Shown here in pieces: positions 18,695-26,855 of a DNA stretch of 64,000 nt; positions within the stretch are counted from its first letter, which is position 1, and every line of letters begins with the position of its first letter. The stretch lies in NCBI RefSeq assembly GCF_003966715.1, contig NZ_AP018907.1, positions 2,220,001 to 2,284,000 on the forward strand, read 5' to 3'. This DNA is from Blastochloris tepida. Its GTDB lineage: Bacteria; Pseudomonadota; Alphaproteobacteria; Rhizobiales; Xanthobacteraceae. Position numbers and translations under genes: made by a program. Under the pieces are notes generated by a model. It was given only the letters and a program-made list of their open reading frames with translations, was not told the origin of the DNA and ran no database searches.

Positions 18695-19729
18695 TCATCT
18701 TGACGGTGGCTGAGGCCGCGCAGGCGTCTGAGAAAACGACGAGAGCTTATAAGAAGGAGGAAAGAAGAACCACGGATCGACCCGAGGCCGAGCAAGTTCT
18801 GCTGTGCGCTCCTCGTTAACTTCAGCTGCCATTCCTCCAATCCAGATACGCGCGGCAAGATCGGCCCCGCCAACCTCTCCAGTAAAGTCGCACCCGGTTG
18901 TACGCGTATAAGTATCAAATTCGTGTTTAGTGAAAGTTGTTATAGTCTTACCATCCTCAGATCGCAGTGTCTTTGTTTGATGTAGATCGCTACTTGGCGT
19001 GGGGTCATAGCCAAAATTTATGTCGTCCGAACGAGCTTTCAGCGAAGGCGCTTCAGCATCGACAAGGTTTAAGCAGGCAATCTCATAAGCTTTATTTGTG
19101 ATTGATTGATGTGGTATTCCGTCCAGCTGAATATTTGACATAATTGCCATTTTCACGGTATCAATGATGAGCATGCTATCTTCGCCGTGCTTCATCCATT
19201 CTTTCATGAAATCCTTGCTAATACCAAGCCATTCAGAATTTTCAAGAATTTCCGCAACAGACATCATGGCAACTTTCCAGGCAGCATCGATTTGCTGTGC
19301 AGAAAAGGGACCCAAGCCAAGCGCTTGCTTGTTGAGGTATGGGTAATGGAAGCCAAGAGTCCCGCCGACATGTAGCGTGCGTGACGAGTGCGGCAAGTCG
19401 CCCCATACGGTACCGCCGAGAAAAATGATCCCGCAAGCCGATGCGCACAGCGCTCTGTCTGGAACGTATGTAGCAACACCCTCTTCCCTGAATAGACTTG
19501 CAATCTTCATGCCTTCGAAAAAAGATCCGCCTGGACTGTTTAGGCAAACAGTCTTATCGGAGCCTATCCTGGATTCAAGAAAACGTTTAACTTTAACATA
19601 ATCCCCCGCCTCGATGTCTCCGCTCAAGCTGAATGTACATTTCGAGTGGAGCGACTTCCCCAATGTTGCCGCAGCTGCTTGCGTAAAGGCTAAGGAAACA
19701 GAAAAAAGTGCTGCGATTGCAAACTTCAT
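18695..19729 (-). CDS. Exported ClpP/crotonase-fold protein
   Basis: 344 residues from ATG 19729. A cleavable signal peptide is evident (MKFAIAALFSVSLAFTQAAA). The following domain has the ClpP-like pattern: CLNSPGGSFFEGM, a candidate nucleophile Ser98 in CASACGIIFLGG, and a candidate His128 in GFHYPY. Related periplasmic ClpP-fold proteins are mostly uncharacterised. The last ~80 residues are low-complexity and Pro/Arg-rich. Lower GC than the RM operon. It faces hsdR tail to tail. Its presence in island cargo is unexplained; proteolysis is inferred from the fold only. Confidence 0.75.
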   Translation of the reverse strand: MKFAIAALFSVSLAFTQAAAATLGKSLHSKCTFSLSGDIEAGDYVKVKRFLESRIGSDKTVCLNSPGGSFFEGMKIASLFREEGVATYVPDRALCASACGIIFLGGTVWGDLPHSSRTLHVGGTLGFHYPYLNKQALGLGPFSAQQIDAAWKVAMMSVAEILENSEWLGISKDFMKEWMKHGEDSMLIIDTVKMAIMSNIQLDGIPHQSITNKAYEIACLNLVDAEAPSLKARSDDINFGYDPTPSSDLHQTKTLRSEDGKTITTFTKHEFDTYTRTTGCDFTGEVGGADLAARIWIGGMAAEVNEERTAELARPRVDPWFFFPPSYKLSSFSQTPARPQPPSR

Positions 19730-19928
19730 GTGCCTAATCCCCGCTCCATGTCGAAGTCTATTTCGGAAGGACCGCATGGATCATTCTGTCCAAACTCGGA
19801 TCATGCTTAGTGGTTTTCATCCAGGGAGCCCCAAGCTCCGGTTTAGACTAGTGGTCGAAATCAGATAGAAGGTACCCACCTGCGCCGCCGAGCTGTGGGT
19901 GTTGATCGCGACGCCTTGCGAGGCTGTG

Positions 19929-20159
19929 TCAGCTATCAATAGTGATGACACAGCCTCCCGACGTGGGCTCCAGCTCGGCCGGGCCGCTCTTAGCCGCGAT
20001 GCCGCGGATTACGCAGAGGGCTCCGGCCATAGCCAGCAGGTCATGCTCCTTCTGAGAGTTGTCCTCAAAACCCGCCAAGAAAAGCGCATTGATCGCGCGC
20101 CCGATGTCCTTCTCATTTCCTACGTTAGCCCGTGAAACGGTGAGCTGAATTGCTATCAC
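19929..20159 (-). CDS. Small hypothetical protein, overlaps the upstream small gene
   Basis: 76 residues (MIAIQLTVSRANVGNEKDIG … GGCVITIDS) with GGAAGGGG about 8 bp upstream of the ATG. It overlaps the 3' end of the next upstream gene by 35 bp in another frame. The two could be a coupled pair, or one original gene (…PMVYGIIMTVLEKGG / VIAIQLTVSRANVG…) split by a frameshift near 20155. No family recognised. Confidence 0.5.
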   Translation of the reverse strand: MIAIQLTVSRANVGNEKDIGRAINALFLAGFEDNSQKEHDLLAMAGALCVIRGIAAKSGPAELEPTSGGCVITIDS

Positions 20160-20460
20160 CCCTTCCGCCCTTCTCCAGCACAGTCATGATGATCCCATAA
20201 ACCATAGGTACGACGCAGCTTCTGCCATTGGCAAGCGTATGGCATTCTGGGCGGCCGAGCGGGATTTTGGCATCTACCTCAAGCTTATGGGCTCGCTGTT
20301 CGATTTTGGCTGGCAGGCTTCTCACGAAGTTTTCTGCCGGTCCAGCCTTGGCGGGTGATGCAGAGAGGGGTGAAAAATACAGGCAGGCGAGCGCCACAAA
20401 GAGCTTCCATAGCCTGTACGCGATCTGATGGCAGGCCGCGGGTGGGGTCAGGTCTTTCAT
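20125..20460 (-). CDS. Small exported hypothetical protein
   Basis: 111 residues from the ATG of MKDLTPPAACHQ; in-frame starts further up (TTG 20496) are possible. The segment LWKLFVALACLYFSPLSASP looks like a signal peptide, followed by AKAGPAENFVRSLPAKIEQR and a Cys pair (CHTLANGRSC) that could form a disulfide. It overlaps the following small gene by 35 bp. Function unknown; together with that gene and the ClpP-fold gene it makes a minus-strand run of exported or small proteins in the island. Confidence 0.55.
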   Translation of the reverse strand: MKDLTPPAACHQIAYRLWKLFVALACLYFSPLSASPAKAGPAENFVRSLPAKIEQRAHKLEVDAKIPLGRPECHTLANGRSCVVPMVYGIIMTVLEKGGRGDSNSAHRFTG

Positions 20461-20807
20461 CAATTCCCGCATTCGGGCCATCCTTGTTGTTGGCAACCAA
20501 ATAGTAGCGGCGTTTCCAAGGGTCAGGAACTGCTAGCCGACAAAATGACGGATGCCGGCGCCAGCAGTGGCGCAAATTAAGGCAACACAGCATCCGCACA
20601 ACAAAAAGGCGCTTTTCACGATGTGCATCTAGAAAACCGTCGAGGTCGCGCGTCACCCGCGGCCGGCGGGGTGGTCCACAGGACCCAAGGGGGGTGGGGT
20701 ACCTCTGCACCGCCCGCACCCTGCTCGCCATAGGCCAGCCGAGCTTCGCCTCTGACGGGGTGCGATGTGGTTCCTCGCCATCAGCGGCTTGATGCTGTGG
20801 TTGCCCG
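20461..20807. other. Gap; no supported gene
   Basis: Frames here are short, Arg/Pro-rich and without recognisable domains. A stretch around 20666-20710 is GC-rich with runs of G. It separates the small exported gene from the DUF429-like gene. Confidence 0.45.
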
Positions 20808-21848
20808 CTATTTGGCTGACGGCTTTCCACCCGCCTTGATGATGGGCCACGCCACCTCGTAAGGCATGATCTGGCCGTGAACGGCCTTCCAGTGCGCATC
20901 AATTCCGCCCCAAGTTCCGCCGCGAAACACGTGCCCGCACTCTGGGCAGACCTTCGTGCTCCCTGAATCGGATGCGTTCAGCGTCGGACGTGTTGCGACT
21001 GTCGATGCCTTTGGTCTTTGTGGACCTGCCCGGCTCAGGCTCGGCGTCGAGCCCTGAACTCCAAGAATCCACCCTTCCACCTCCGCCTGCGTTCGTTCGG
21101 ACGGCGAAAGATCAGGGGAGAGGAACGCTGCAAGACTGCCGTCGCGGTTGGCGCGGGAGAGCCAAGCCGCGATGCTGAAGGCGTCGTGCTGGTCACCGGT
21201 GCGGCCTTCATTGGCGAAGTCTCGGGACCAAAGGGCAGGATAGACCTCGGCGATAGCCGACCGCCCAGCCGGAATGTCCCAGCCGTCGAACGGCCAGAAG
21301 TGGACGTGGGCGCCGAGGCGCTGACGGATGAAACGTAGCCAAGGGATGCCGGCATGGGTGGACTTCGCCACCGACCCTGGCACGTCGAAGTGAAACACCG
21401 ATTTCGCGCCCCCAGCGCGCTGCTCAGTCAGGCGCCGCCAGCGGGCGTTGCCAATACGCGCCGCGCCGTTACCGGCCGTCCCGTCTCGGACGAAATCGAC
21501 ATAGGTGTGGTCCTCGTCGGTCGGCCAGTGCCGCTGGAAATCATCAAGGAACGTTGGCCAATCGTGTGCGAGGCCATGCGCCTCGAAATAGGGCAGCGGA
21601 AACGAGAAACCGTGGTCGATTCCCACCAGTGTGGGCACATCCTCGCCGAGCCGCTTCACCAGCCATTCAGCGACACCTTTGCGGGTCCAATATTTGCGCG
21701 GAGATGACGGCGGCGACACCTCGCCAAGCGAAACCTCGCGGGGCGGCAAATCGCCTTCAGCGAGATAGACGCGCAAGCCCTTCAGGCCCGCATTCGGCGT
21801 CTCCGCACCCGAATAGTCGATGCCGATCACACGGGAGAATGCGGGCAT
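20808..21848 (-). CDS. DUF429-like protein with C-terminal zinc-finger motif
   Basis: 346 residues. The N-terminus VIGIDYSGAET and the later GIDHGFSFP resemble the DUF429 group, predicted to have an RNase H-like fold; EVYPALWSRDF and DQHDAFSIAAWL fit conserved acidic positions near the end of that domain. A spacer rich in Ser/Pro leads to CPECGHVFRGGTWGGIDAHW…H, a C2H2-like pattern that could bind DNA or RNA. So the protein could be a nuclease-like cargo effector; this is inferred from fold similarity only. Start is the ATG of MPAFSRVIGID. Confidence 0.6.
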   Translation of the reverse strand: MPAFSRVIGIDYSGAETPNAGLKGLRVYLAEGDLPPREVSLGEVSPPSSPRKYWTRKGVAEWLVKRLGEDVPTLVGIDHGFSFPLPYFEAHGLAHDWPTFLDDFQRHWPTDEDHTYVDFVRDGTAGNGAARIGNARWRRLTEQRAGGAKSVFHFDVPGSVAKSTHAGIPWLRFIRQRLGAHVHFWPFDGWDIPAGRSAIAEVYPALWSRDFANEGRTGDQHDAFSIAAWLSRANRDGSLAAFLSPDLSPSERTQAEVEGWILGVQGSTPSLSRAGPQRPKASTVATRPTLNASDSGSTKVCPECGHVFRGGTWGGIDAHWKAVHGQIMPYEVAWPIIKAGGKPSAK

Positions 21849-22324
21849 TGGCGATCAATGATCCTTCGGCAGGACGAGAGCGTGATGCGTGCAAAGATCA
21901 TCCGGCATCATTCGGATGGTCAACCGCTGCCGTGCGGCGAATTGGCGCCAGGTGACACTGGTTGCGATGTTGAGGACCAGCTGAGTTGGGCGTGGGGGTG
22001 CGCCGTGTGGCCAGGGCCAGCACCTCGGGCGCCTCCCCCTCAGACGCCAGCCACCGCGCCCCGCGCCACCACCACGCCCTGCCGGGCGAGGCGGCGGCGG
22101 CGATACCGTAGGGTTGAAGCGGTATTTAGGTGGGGCGCCGCGGATTTCGTCGTAAATATCGTGCGCGGCTATAGAGGGGGAGGACAGGAGGGGGTGGGGA
22201 AGGGAGGGAGAGAGAGGTTACGATATATACGATATAATAATAGATATATATAGGGCATTGATTCCAATTACCTTTTTCGCCTGGATTTCATCGCAAACGG
22301 CTCCGAGAAAATGCAGATGGAAAC
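21849..22324. other. Gap upstream of the DUF429-like gene; no gene, low-complexity DNA
   Basis: Contains a GC-rich part (about 22000-22140) and, at about 22215-22250, a strongly AT-rich tract of alternating TA that stands out from the rest of the island. No protein family is seen in any frame. The promoter of the DUF429-like gene is probably near 21849-21960. Confidence 0.5.
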
Positions 22325-22374
22325 GACGAAAAAAGAACGGGGCCGGATTCCATCGTACGATGAAATCCAGCCCC
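22325..22374 (-). terminator. Rho-independent terminator of the primase gene
   Basis: A long hairpin: GGGG (22339-22342), GGATT (22345-22349), the palindrome CATCGTACGATG (22351-22362), AATCC (22364-22368), CCCC (22371-22374). Read on the minus strand it is followed by GTTCTTTTTTCG. It lies 28 bp past the primase stop codon. Confidence 0.75.
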
Positions 22375-22401
22375 GCGATGGAATCTCACGATGGAATCCG
22401 G

Positions 22402-24897
22402 TCACCGGACGAACAGCAGCCGGGGGCGCTTTCCCTTCTTCGTCTGCACGTCGTCGCGCCGAACCCGGCCAGCCGCCACCATTGACCCCAAAAGGTCGGC
22501 CAGCCGGCGGCTATCGATGCTGCGCGTGCGATCCCGCAACACACCTTCCGTGATCCCGGCCGGGCCGGCACCCTTGATGAGCCGAAACACCCGCAGGTAG
22601 TCGGCCTCGCGCTCATTGTCGGCGATACGCTCGGCGGACTCGGCGATGAACGAACAGGTTGAGTGCCACGCCAGGGAGCAAGCCCATTCCATCACCTCGC
22701 CTGTGATCCGAGGACGGGTGCAATCCACCCCGACCGCGACAGTCAACGCGAGCTTGATCGCGTGCTCTGCGGCGCGGTGCAGGAACGGCCGGCATCGATC
22801 ATTAACGACTGCCTCTTGCTCCTCTACGTACGCGCGGAACTGCTCCAGCGCAGCGCGCGCGGCGTCGGTGTACGGAACCACAACCGGCGGGGGGGCCGGG
22901 GCAGTGCCATCCCGATGCAGGTTTCCGCCAAGCTGCGCAATCGCAGCACATCGCCGCACCAAGTCGGGCGGAACATCGCGAATCGACGCTTCCGGCTCGC
23001 GCCTTGCAGGCTTGGGCGCGTCGATGTTCAGCAGGATGAATCGGGGCAAAAGGCCGCTCGTGAGAGAGCGAGAACCGGCCGCCAGCCAGAACGATGACGG
23101 CGTGCTCAGGCCATGAACCGAAAAGTTCGGAGCGTAGAGCTTCACGGCGGGAGTGCCGGCGTACTCAGCGCCCGCGTACGAAGTGCTCGCGCTCGAAAAC
23201 AGCGAGAGGAAGTCGTCGGCGAGAAGGCGCGCGAGCGATGACCGCTCGTTCATCATGTTCAGCGTTCCGTGGAACTCATCCGCTTGCAGCAGAACGGACG
23301 GCTTCTTGATCAAGAGGTTGCGCAACGCCGTTGCCGACATGGCGCGCCCCGGCCCGAGGTAATCGCCCAAGCCGTCCTTGGTACCAAGCCGACGAACGTC
23401 CGGATTGTCGACGCAATCCGCAATGCGCGTGATCGCCTGCCGGGCGTGATCCTTCCCATATCCCGACTCGGCAAGGGTCAGAATGTAAAGGTTCGTGCGC
23501 AGATCGGTCGGGCTCGCGAACTTCCGCCCGGCGAGAGCGCTCACGAACCCGAGCGCGGCGCCGAGGGCCGCCGAACGCGCCGGGCGCTCCGATGTCCGCT
23601 CGCACCAATCGATGATGTCGCCAACGAGGCCGGGCGGGTGGGTCAAGTCTTCAAGGCTCGCGACCGGGGCGAACGTCGCCTCACAGTCGTCGCCGTCGTC
23701 GTCGGCTTCCACCACAGCGGCAACCGGCTGCGCCGGCACAAGCGCGCCGTCATCCACCGCAAGCGGCGCCAGATCAGAAGAGGTTGAAGCCATCGTACGC
23801 GCCCCGGATGTGAGAATGATCGGAGGGTCGTTCCACGTCGGATCGACGCGCTCGCCGAGCCATTGAACGGCGCTGTCAACGCCGAGCCCGAGCGCCGCCA
23901 TCACGACGTCAAGCGGTGAATAGTGGCGCGGCCCGTCGCCCCAATCGGTGATCCCCTTTGCGTCGAAGCTGAGATTCAAGTTGCGCTGGTCGAGCGGGCG
24001 GCCCGTTGACGACCGCCGCCATTCGGCGACAGCGGCATATCCGCCGGGCTCCCGGCGGATGCGCGACAGGCCAAGGTCGGGAACCCACGCGTCGTAATTC
24101 GCGCGCGCTTTGTCGTTCAAACGCGTGAAGAACGTATCGGCGGCCGAGCGGTTGGTGTGGAACTCGACGACGTTGAAGCTGTCGTCGCTACCATGCCACC
24201 CCCCGCTCTGCTTCAACGGCATGATGCCGCGAACTGCGTCGATGAACCGCTCGATCTGGGCAGCCGAGATAACCGGCGCGTCGTCCGGGTCACCGGTCAG
24301 CGGCGACAGCGGGCCGGTCCATTCGTAGTGCTGGCATGTGACGGGATGAACGCCGTAGCTGACAAACTGCGAGCCCTCGCCGAGAATTTCGAGCGCGTTG
24401 TCGCCGACCTCGGCAACGAACCGGCGCTTCGGCACCGGCTCGGCGGCCTGATAGACCAACAGCAGCTTCGGCGCGCGACCGACCCGCACGAACGGCGTCG
24501 GGCCGAACTCTTGTTCCGCAAGGCGGCGCACTTCGGCAGCGAGCGCGGCGTCTAGGCAGTCGATGTCGATGCCGATCACACGACCGCACGCAATGCCGGT
24601 GCCTGGGCAGTGGCTGTAGCCGCGCTCCCACGCTCCGAGCGCCGCCTCGCTGGCGGGTGTCGCATCGAACGCCGCGTCCTTCTGCCACCCGCGAACCAGC
24701 ACGGCTTTGCCGGCGCCCCTCGCCACCGCGCCGGGCTGCTCCCGGTCCGGGGCATCGTGCGCCAGGATCGGCAGCGGAGGCCACCCCCGCCGCGCCAACT
24801 CCCGGCGCACTTGGGACGGATGCATGCCAGGGACGCCCGAGCGCTCAAGAGGCGACGAAACAAGGTCTTCCGTCGCGGCGTGATTTGTGGCATTCAT
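22402..24897 (-). CDS. Primase-polymerase (prim-pol) / ATPase replication protein
   Basis: 831 residues. N-terminal prim-pol domain (~50-220) with GIACGRVIGIDIDCLD, carrying the DxD acidic pair, and GEGSQFVSYGVHP; a linker; then a DUF3987-like ATPase domain (~420-800) with ESGYGKDHARQ as the P-loop region (GKD in place of GKS/T) and LLQADEFHGTLN as the Walker B/catalytic site. The C-terminal ~60 residues look like a winged helix. Such proteins prime and unwind DNA to replicate plasmids, satellites and islands. Start ATG follows GGAG by ~9 bp. It ends at a strong terminator and is the replication gene of the island. Confidence 0.82.
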   Translation of the reverse strand: MNATNHAATEDLVSSPLERSGVPGMHPSQVRRELARRGWPPLPILAHDAPDREQPGAVARGAGKAVLVRGWQKDAAFDATPASEAALGAWERGYSHCPGTGIACGRVIGIDIDCLDAALAAEVRRLAEQEFGPTPFVRVGRAPKLLLVYQAAEPVPKRRFVAEVGDNALEILGEGSQFVSYGVHPVTCQHYEWTGPLSPLTGDPDDAPVISAAQIERFIDAVRGIMPLKQSGGWHGSDDSFNVVEFHTNRSAADTFFTRLNDKARANYDAWVPDLGLSRIRREPGGYAAVAEWRRSSTGRPLDQRNLNLSFDAKGITDWGDGPRHYSPLDVVMAALGLGVDSAVQWLGERVDPTWNDPPIILTSGARTMASTSSDLAPLAVDDGALVPAQPVAAVVEADDDGDDCEATFAPVASLEDLTHPPGLVGDIIDWCERTSERPARSAALGAALGFVSALAGRKFASPTDLRTNLYILTLAESGYGKDHARQAITRIADCVDNPDVRRLGTKDGLGDYLGPGRAMSATALRNLLIKKPSVLLQADEFHGTLNMMNERSSLARLLADDFLSLFSSASTSYAGAEYAGTPAVKLYAPNFSVHGLSTPSSFWLAAGSRSLTSGLLPRFILLNIDAPKPARREPEASIRDVPPDLVRRCAAIAQLGGNLHRDGTAPAPPPVVVPYTDAARAALEQFRAYVEEQEAVVNDRCRPFLHRAAEHAIKLALTVAVGVDCTRPRITGEVMEWACSLAWHSTCSFIAESAERIADNEREADYLRVFRLIKGAGPAGITEGVLRDRTRSIDSRRLADLLGSMVAAGRVRRDDVQTKKGKRPRLLFVR

Positions 24898-24952
24898 GGT
24901 TCGTTCTCCAAGAACGATTGGTCGGGAGTCATGCCCCGGCCGTGGTGGAAAG

Positions 24953-24986
24953 AACCCCGCCGGCCCTCCCGGCGGGGTTTTCTTTT
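24953..24986 (+). terminator. Strong hairpin terminator, possibly bidirectional
   Basis: AACCCCGCCGG (24953-24963) pairs with CCGGCGGGGTT (24969-24979), loop CCCTC, followed on the plus strand by TTTTCTTTT. On the minus strand it sits just after the stop of the 24991-25244 gene, with a weaker TTCTTT tail, so it may work in both directions. Confidence 0.65.
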
Positions 24987-24990
24987 GTGC

Positions 24991-25244
24991 CTATCCGGCC
25001 GCAGCGGTTCGCCCGCCGGCCTGCCGGTAGCTGTCCAGGATGAACCCCACCACGGCATCGGCACCCTGAGACGCGCTCAGGGCCGCTCGAAGGGCGGAGG
25101 CGTGCCGGTGCATGTCGGTCAGCGGCGCGCCGGCAAGATGCCCGCTGGCCAACTTCACGGCCTCGGCGGCGATCTTCCGGTCGTGGGGCCGAGCGGGGTT
25201 CCGGCGTTGAGGCAGTGGGCGAGCGATTCGAGATATTTGGTCAC
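24991..25244 (-). pseudogene. Small island protein with a single-base frameshift
   Basis: Starts GTG 25244 (MTKYLESLAHCLNAGTPLGP) with AAGGAAC upstream, then shifts frame at a run of four C near 25184. Adding one C gives a continuous 84-residue protein (…HDRKIAAEAVKLASGHLAG … FILDSYRQAGG…). The total length of 254 bp is one short of a multiple of three, as expected. Family not recognised. It sits between the helix-turn-helix gene and the primase in the mobility operon. A sequencing error in the C run is an alternative. Confidence 0.6.
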
Positions 25245-25272
25245 GTTTCGTTCCTTCGTTCAGGTGATGGGA

Positions 25273-25485
25273 TCAGGCGGCTCGGCTGTCCGACATCGGC
25301 AGGGCGTCGACGAACGCTTGCAGATCGGCGCGCGTGAAGAGGTGGCGCCGGCCGAGCCGCCGGCTCCGGAGCCGCCCGGCCAGCATCGCGAGTCGCACCT
25401 CTTCGCGCGAAATCCCGATAGCCGCCGCCGCGGCGTTGACGCCGTTGACCACGAGCGGGCCGGCTTGAGCTTCGTTGTCCATCAC
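25273..25485 (-). CDS. Helix-turn-helix (excisionase/MerR-type) DNA-binding protein
   Basis: 70 residues from the ATG of MDNEAQAGPLVVNG (GGAG ~11 bp upstream); an earlier in-frame ATG at 25530 is less likely. Pattern NAAAAAIGISREEVRLAMLA followed by RLGRRHLFTRADLQAFVDAL is that of single-domain MerR-like/excisionase proteins: a helix-turn-helix, then a wing with RHLFTRADL. It may regulate the island genes or act with the integrase in excision. The island has a second protein of this type at 26555-26761. Confidence 0.75.
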   Translation of the reverse strand: MMDNEAQAGPLVVNGVNAAAAAIGISREEVRLAMLAGRLRSRRLGRRHLFTRADLQAFVDALPMSDSRAA

Positions 25486-25547
25486 GACAATCTCCGGACT
25501 GGTTTCTGATGGACCCCAAAGTGCTGGCATTGTTTCCTAGGAGTCAA

Positions 25548-25658
25548 GCTCTTTCTTCGAACGTTAACAATACCCTGAAAGAGCCATAAACCCGAGCATC
25601 CGCACCCGGCCGGCGTCGGCACGTCTCGGGCGGTGCTTTCGTTGATCATTCGTTGATC
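25548..25658. promoter_or_regulatory. Candidate control region with inverted and direct repeats
   Basis: Upstream of the helix-turn-helix gene: an inverted repeat GCTCTTTC (25548-25555) / GAAAGAGC (25577-25584) around an AT-rich centre, and two copies of TTCGTTGATC (25638-25647 and 25649-25658). They may be binding sites for one of the island regulators. No gene is seen between 25486 and 25772. Confidence 0.4.
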
Positions 25659-25772
25659 TTCCTCCGCTCCGAAACACATCATCCCTGCGCCGGGGCGCGA
25701 GGATGATGGGGCCGTGCGTTGCTGGCCGAGGATCACGCGGCGGCGCGCCGTGTGGCGGGGCGAGGCAGGAGA

Positions 25773-26048
25773 TCAGGCGGCCCGGCTGGAGTCGGCCGGC
25801 AACGGCGCCAGGGTCGGCGCCGGGTGCGAGGCCAAATCGGAGACGAACAGCTCAACGTCCTCCAGATTTGCGTCATATTCCCTGCTGCTACATCCAGAAA
25901 CAACAGTGTTGTTCAGGGTAATCATGTAGCCGGCGCCGTAATGCTTCCTGAGCCATGATCTAGCTGGCGTCTTGTGAAGGCGGTACCCGCATTTCTGAAG
26001 CTGGCGACGAACTTTAGACTCGCGGCTTTTCTCTTCGCGCTCAGTCAT
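25773..26048 (-). CDS. Small basic hypothetical protein
   Basis: 91 residues with a good AGGAG site 7 bp before the ATG of MTEREEKSRE. The N-terminal half is strongly basic and could contact nucleic acid (KVRRQLQKCGYRLHKTPARS, then YGAGYMITLNNTVVSG); the C-terminal part is acidic. Similar small proteins accompany integrases and regulators on alphaproteobacterial islands (recalled, not searched). No function known. It lies in the minus-strand mobility run. Confidence 0.65.
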   Translation of the reverse strand: MTEREEKSRESKVRRQLQKCGYRLHKTPARSWLRKHYGAGYMITLNNTVVSGCSSREYDANLEDVELFVSDLASHPAPTLAPLPADSSRAA

Positions 26049-26084
26049 GGCGGTCTCCTTGGTTGGTCGGTGGTAGGTGATGGA

Positions 26085-26228
26085 TCAGGCGGCAACCCGG
26101 CACGCGACGCCGGGCTCGGGGGTGATGGACTCGACGACGCGCTGACCCACCTCGGCGGCGCGCCGCTCGATGTCGGCCTCGCGCGCATCGCCGAGGCGGG
26201 CGGCGCTGTAGAGAAGCGCCGCCTTCAC
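26085..26228 (-). CDS. Very small hypothetical protein, possibly a remnant
   Basis: 47 codons from GTG 26228 (MKAALLYSAARLGDAREADI …). The coding look extends a few codons upstream (LGPTDQAT) to a stop, and a separate 23-codon frame begins at ATG 26334 (MKRGETTRIARELADLASVF), so this may be a longer gene broken by a frameshift or stop. The amphipathic helical sequence is compatible with a DNA-binding or accessory protein. No family recognised. Confidence 0.35.
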   Translation of the reverse strand: MKAALLYSAARLGDAREADIERRAAEVGQRVVESITPEPGVACRVAA

Positions 26229-26398
26229 AGTTGCTTGGTCGGTCGGGCCGAGGATTATCGATTACGACATACTAAAGACGCTGGCGAGGTCGGCAAGCTC
26301 ACGCGCAATCCTAGTTGTTTCTCCCCGTTTCATGATGGCTCCGGAAGCGTTCGCCACATCTGCCGTGGAGTCAAGCTGGCCTAATGCGTCCTGGTTAC

Positions 26399-26466
26399 TA
26401 ACGGACGTCCGTTACTCCAACGGACGACTAACGGACGACTTGACGGACGGCGACGAACGACTTGAC
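26399..26466. repeat. Iteron-like cluster of AACGGACG repeats
   Basis: A perfect 16-bp palindrome TAACGGACGTCCGTTA (26399-26414), then AACGGACG at 26419 and 26430 and a variant GACGGACG near 26442, with a degenerate GACGGATG at the end. Spacing is about 11-12 bp. It lies between the AlpA-like gene and the next small genes on the minus strand: a likely operator or replication/excision site. Confidence 0.7.
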
Positions 26467-26554
26467 GGATGGGTGCCGCTCCTCCGGAGAGGAGCGGCCG
26501 TTGCGTTGCGAGGCGTCGCGCTACGTCGCGCCGCGTGGCGGGGCGAGGCGGGGA

Positions 26555-26761
26555 TCAGGCGGCAGCCGAGGTCGAGGCGCGCCGGTTGGCGGCGACCCAC
26601 TGGTCGAGGTCGGGCTTGGCGTAGACGACGCGAGCGCCGAGCTTGGAGAAACGCGGCCCGCCTCCGGTGCAGCGCCATTTGTCCAGCGTCGATTTGCCGA
26701 GTCCGAGGTACTTCGCCGCGGCGACGACGTTGAGGAAGTGGTTATCGTTGTCTGATTCCAT
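26555..26761 (-). CDS. AlpA-like helix-turn-helix regulator
   Basis: 68 residues from the ATG of MESDNDNHFLNVV (GGAG upstream); an in-frame ATG at 26800 is less likely. LNVVAAAKYLGLGKSTLDKW, then GGGPRFSKLGARVVYAKPDLDQWV, is the AlpA/MerR-like layout: a helix-turn-helix followed by a wing and the DLDQWV helix. AlpA proteins in P4-like prophages and satellites activate the integrase or excision genes (family knowledge). It stands between the integrase pair and the small genes, next to the iteron-like cluster, which may be its binding site. Confidence 0.8.
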   Translation of the reverse strand: MESDNDNHFLNVVAAAKYLGLGKSTLDKWRCTGGGPRFSKLGARVVYAKPDLDQWVAANRRASTSAAA

Positions 26762-26855
26762 GCCTTCTACTCCGAGACAGGCGCCAAAAACCGGCGGCAT
26801 GGGCAGACCATAGCGAGAAACCCTTATGGATAAAATCCGGGGTGATTTCCCATAA

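Noticed and set aside
22215..22250. AT-rich TA tract as a replication origin
   Set aside because: No iterons or DnaA-box-like sites beside it; it is just as likely low-complexity DNA. The iteron cluster at 26399-26466 is a better candidate.
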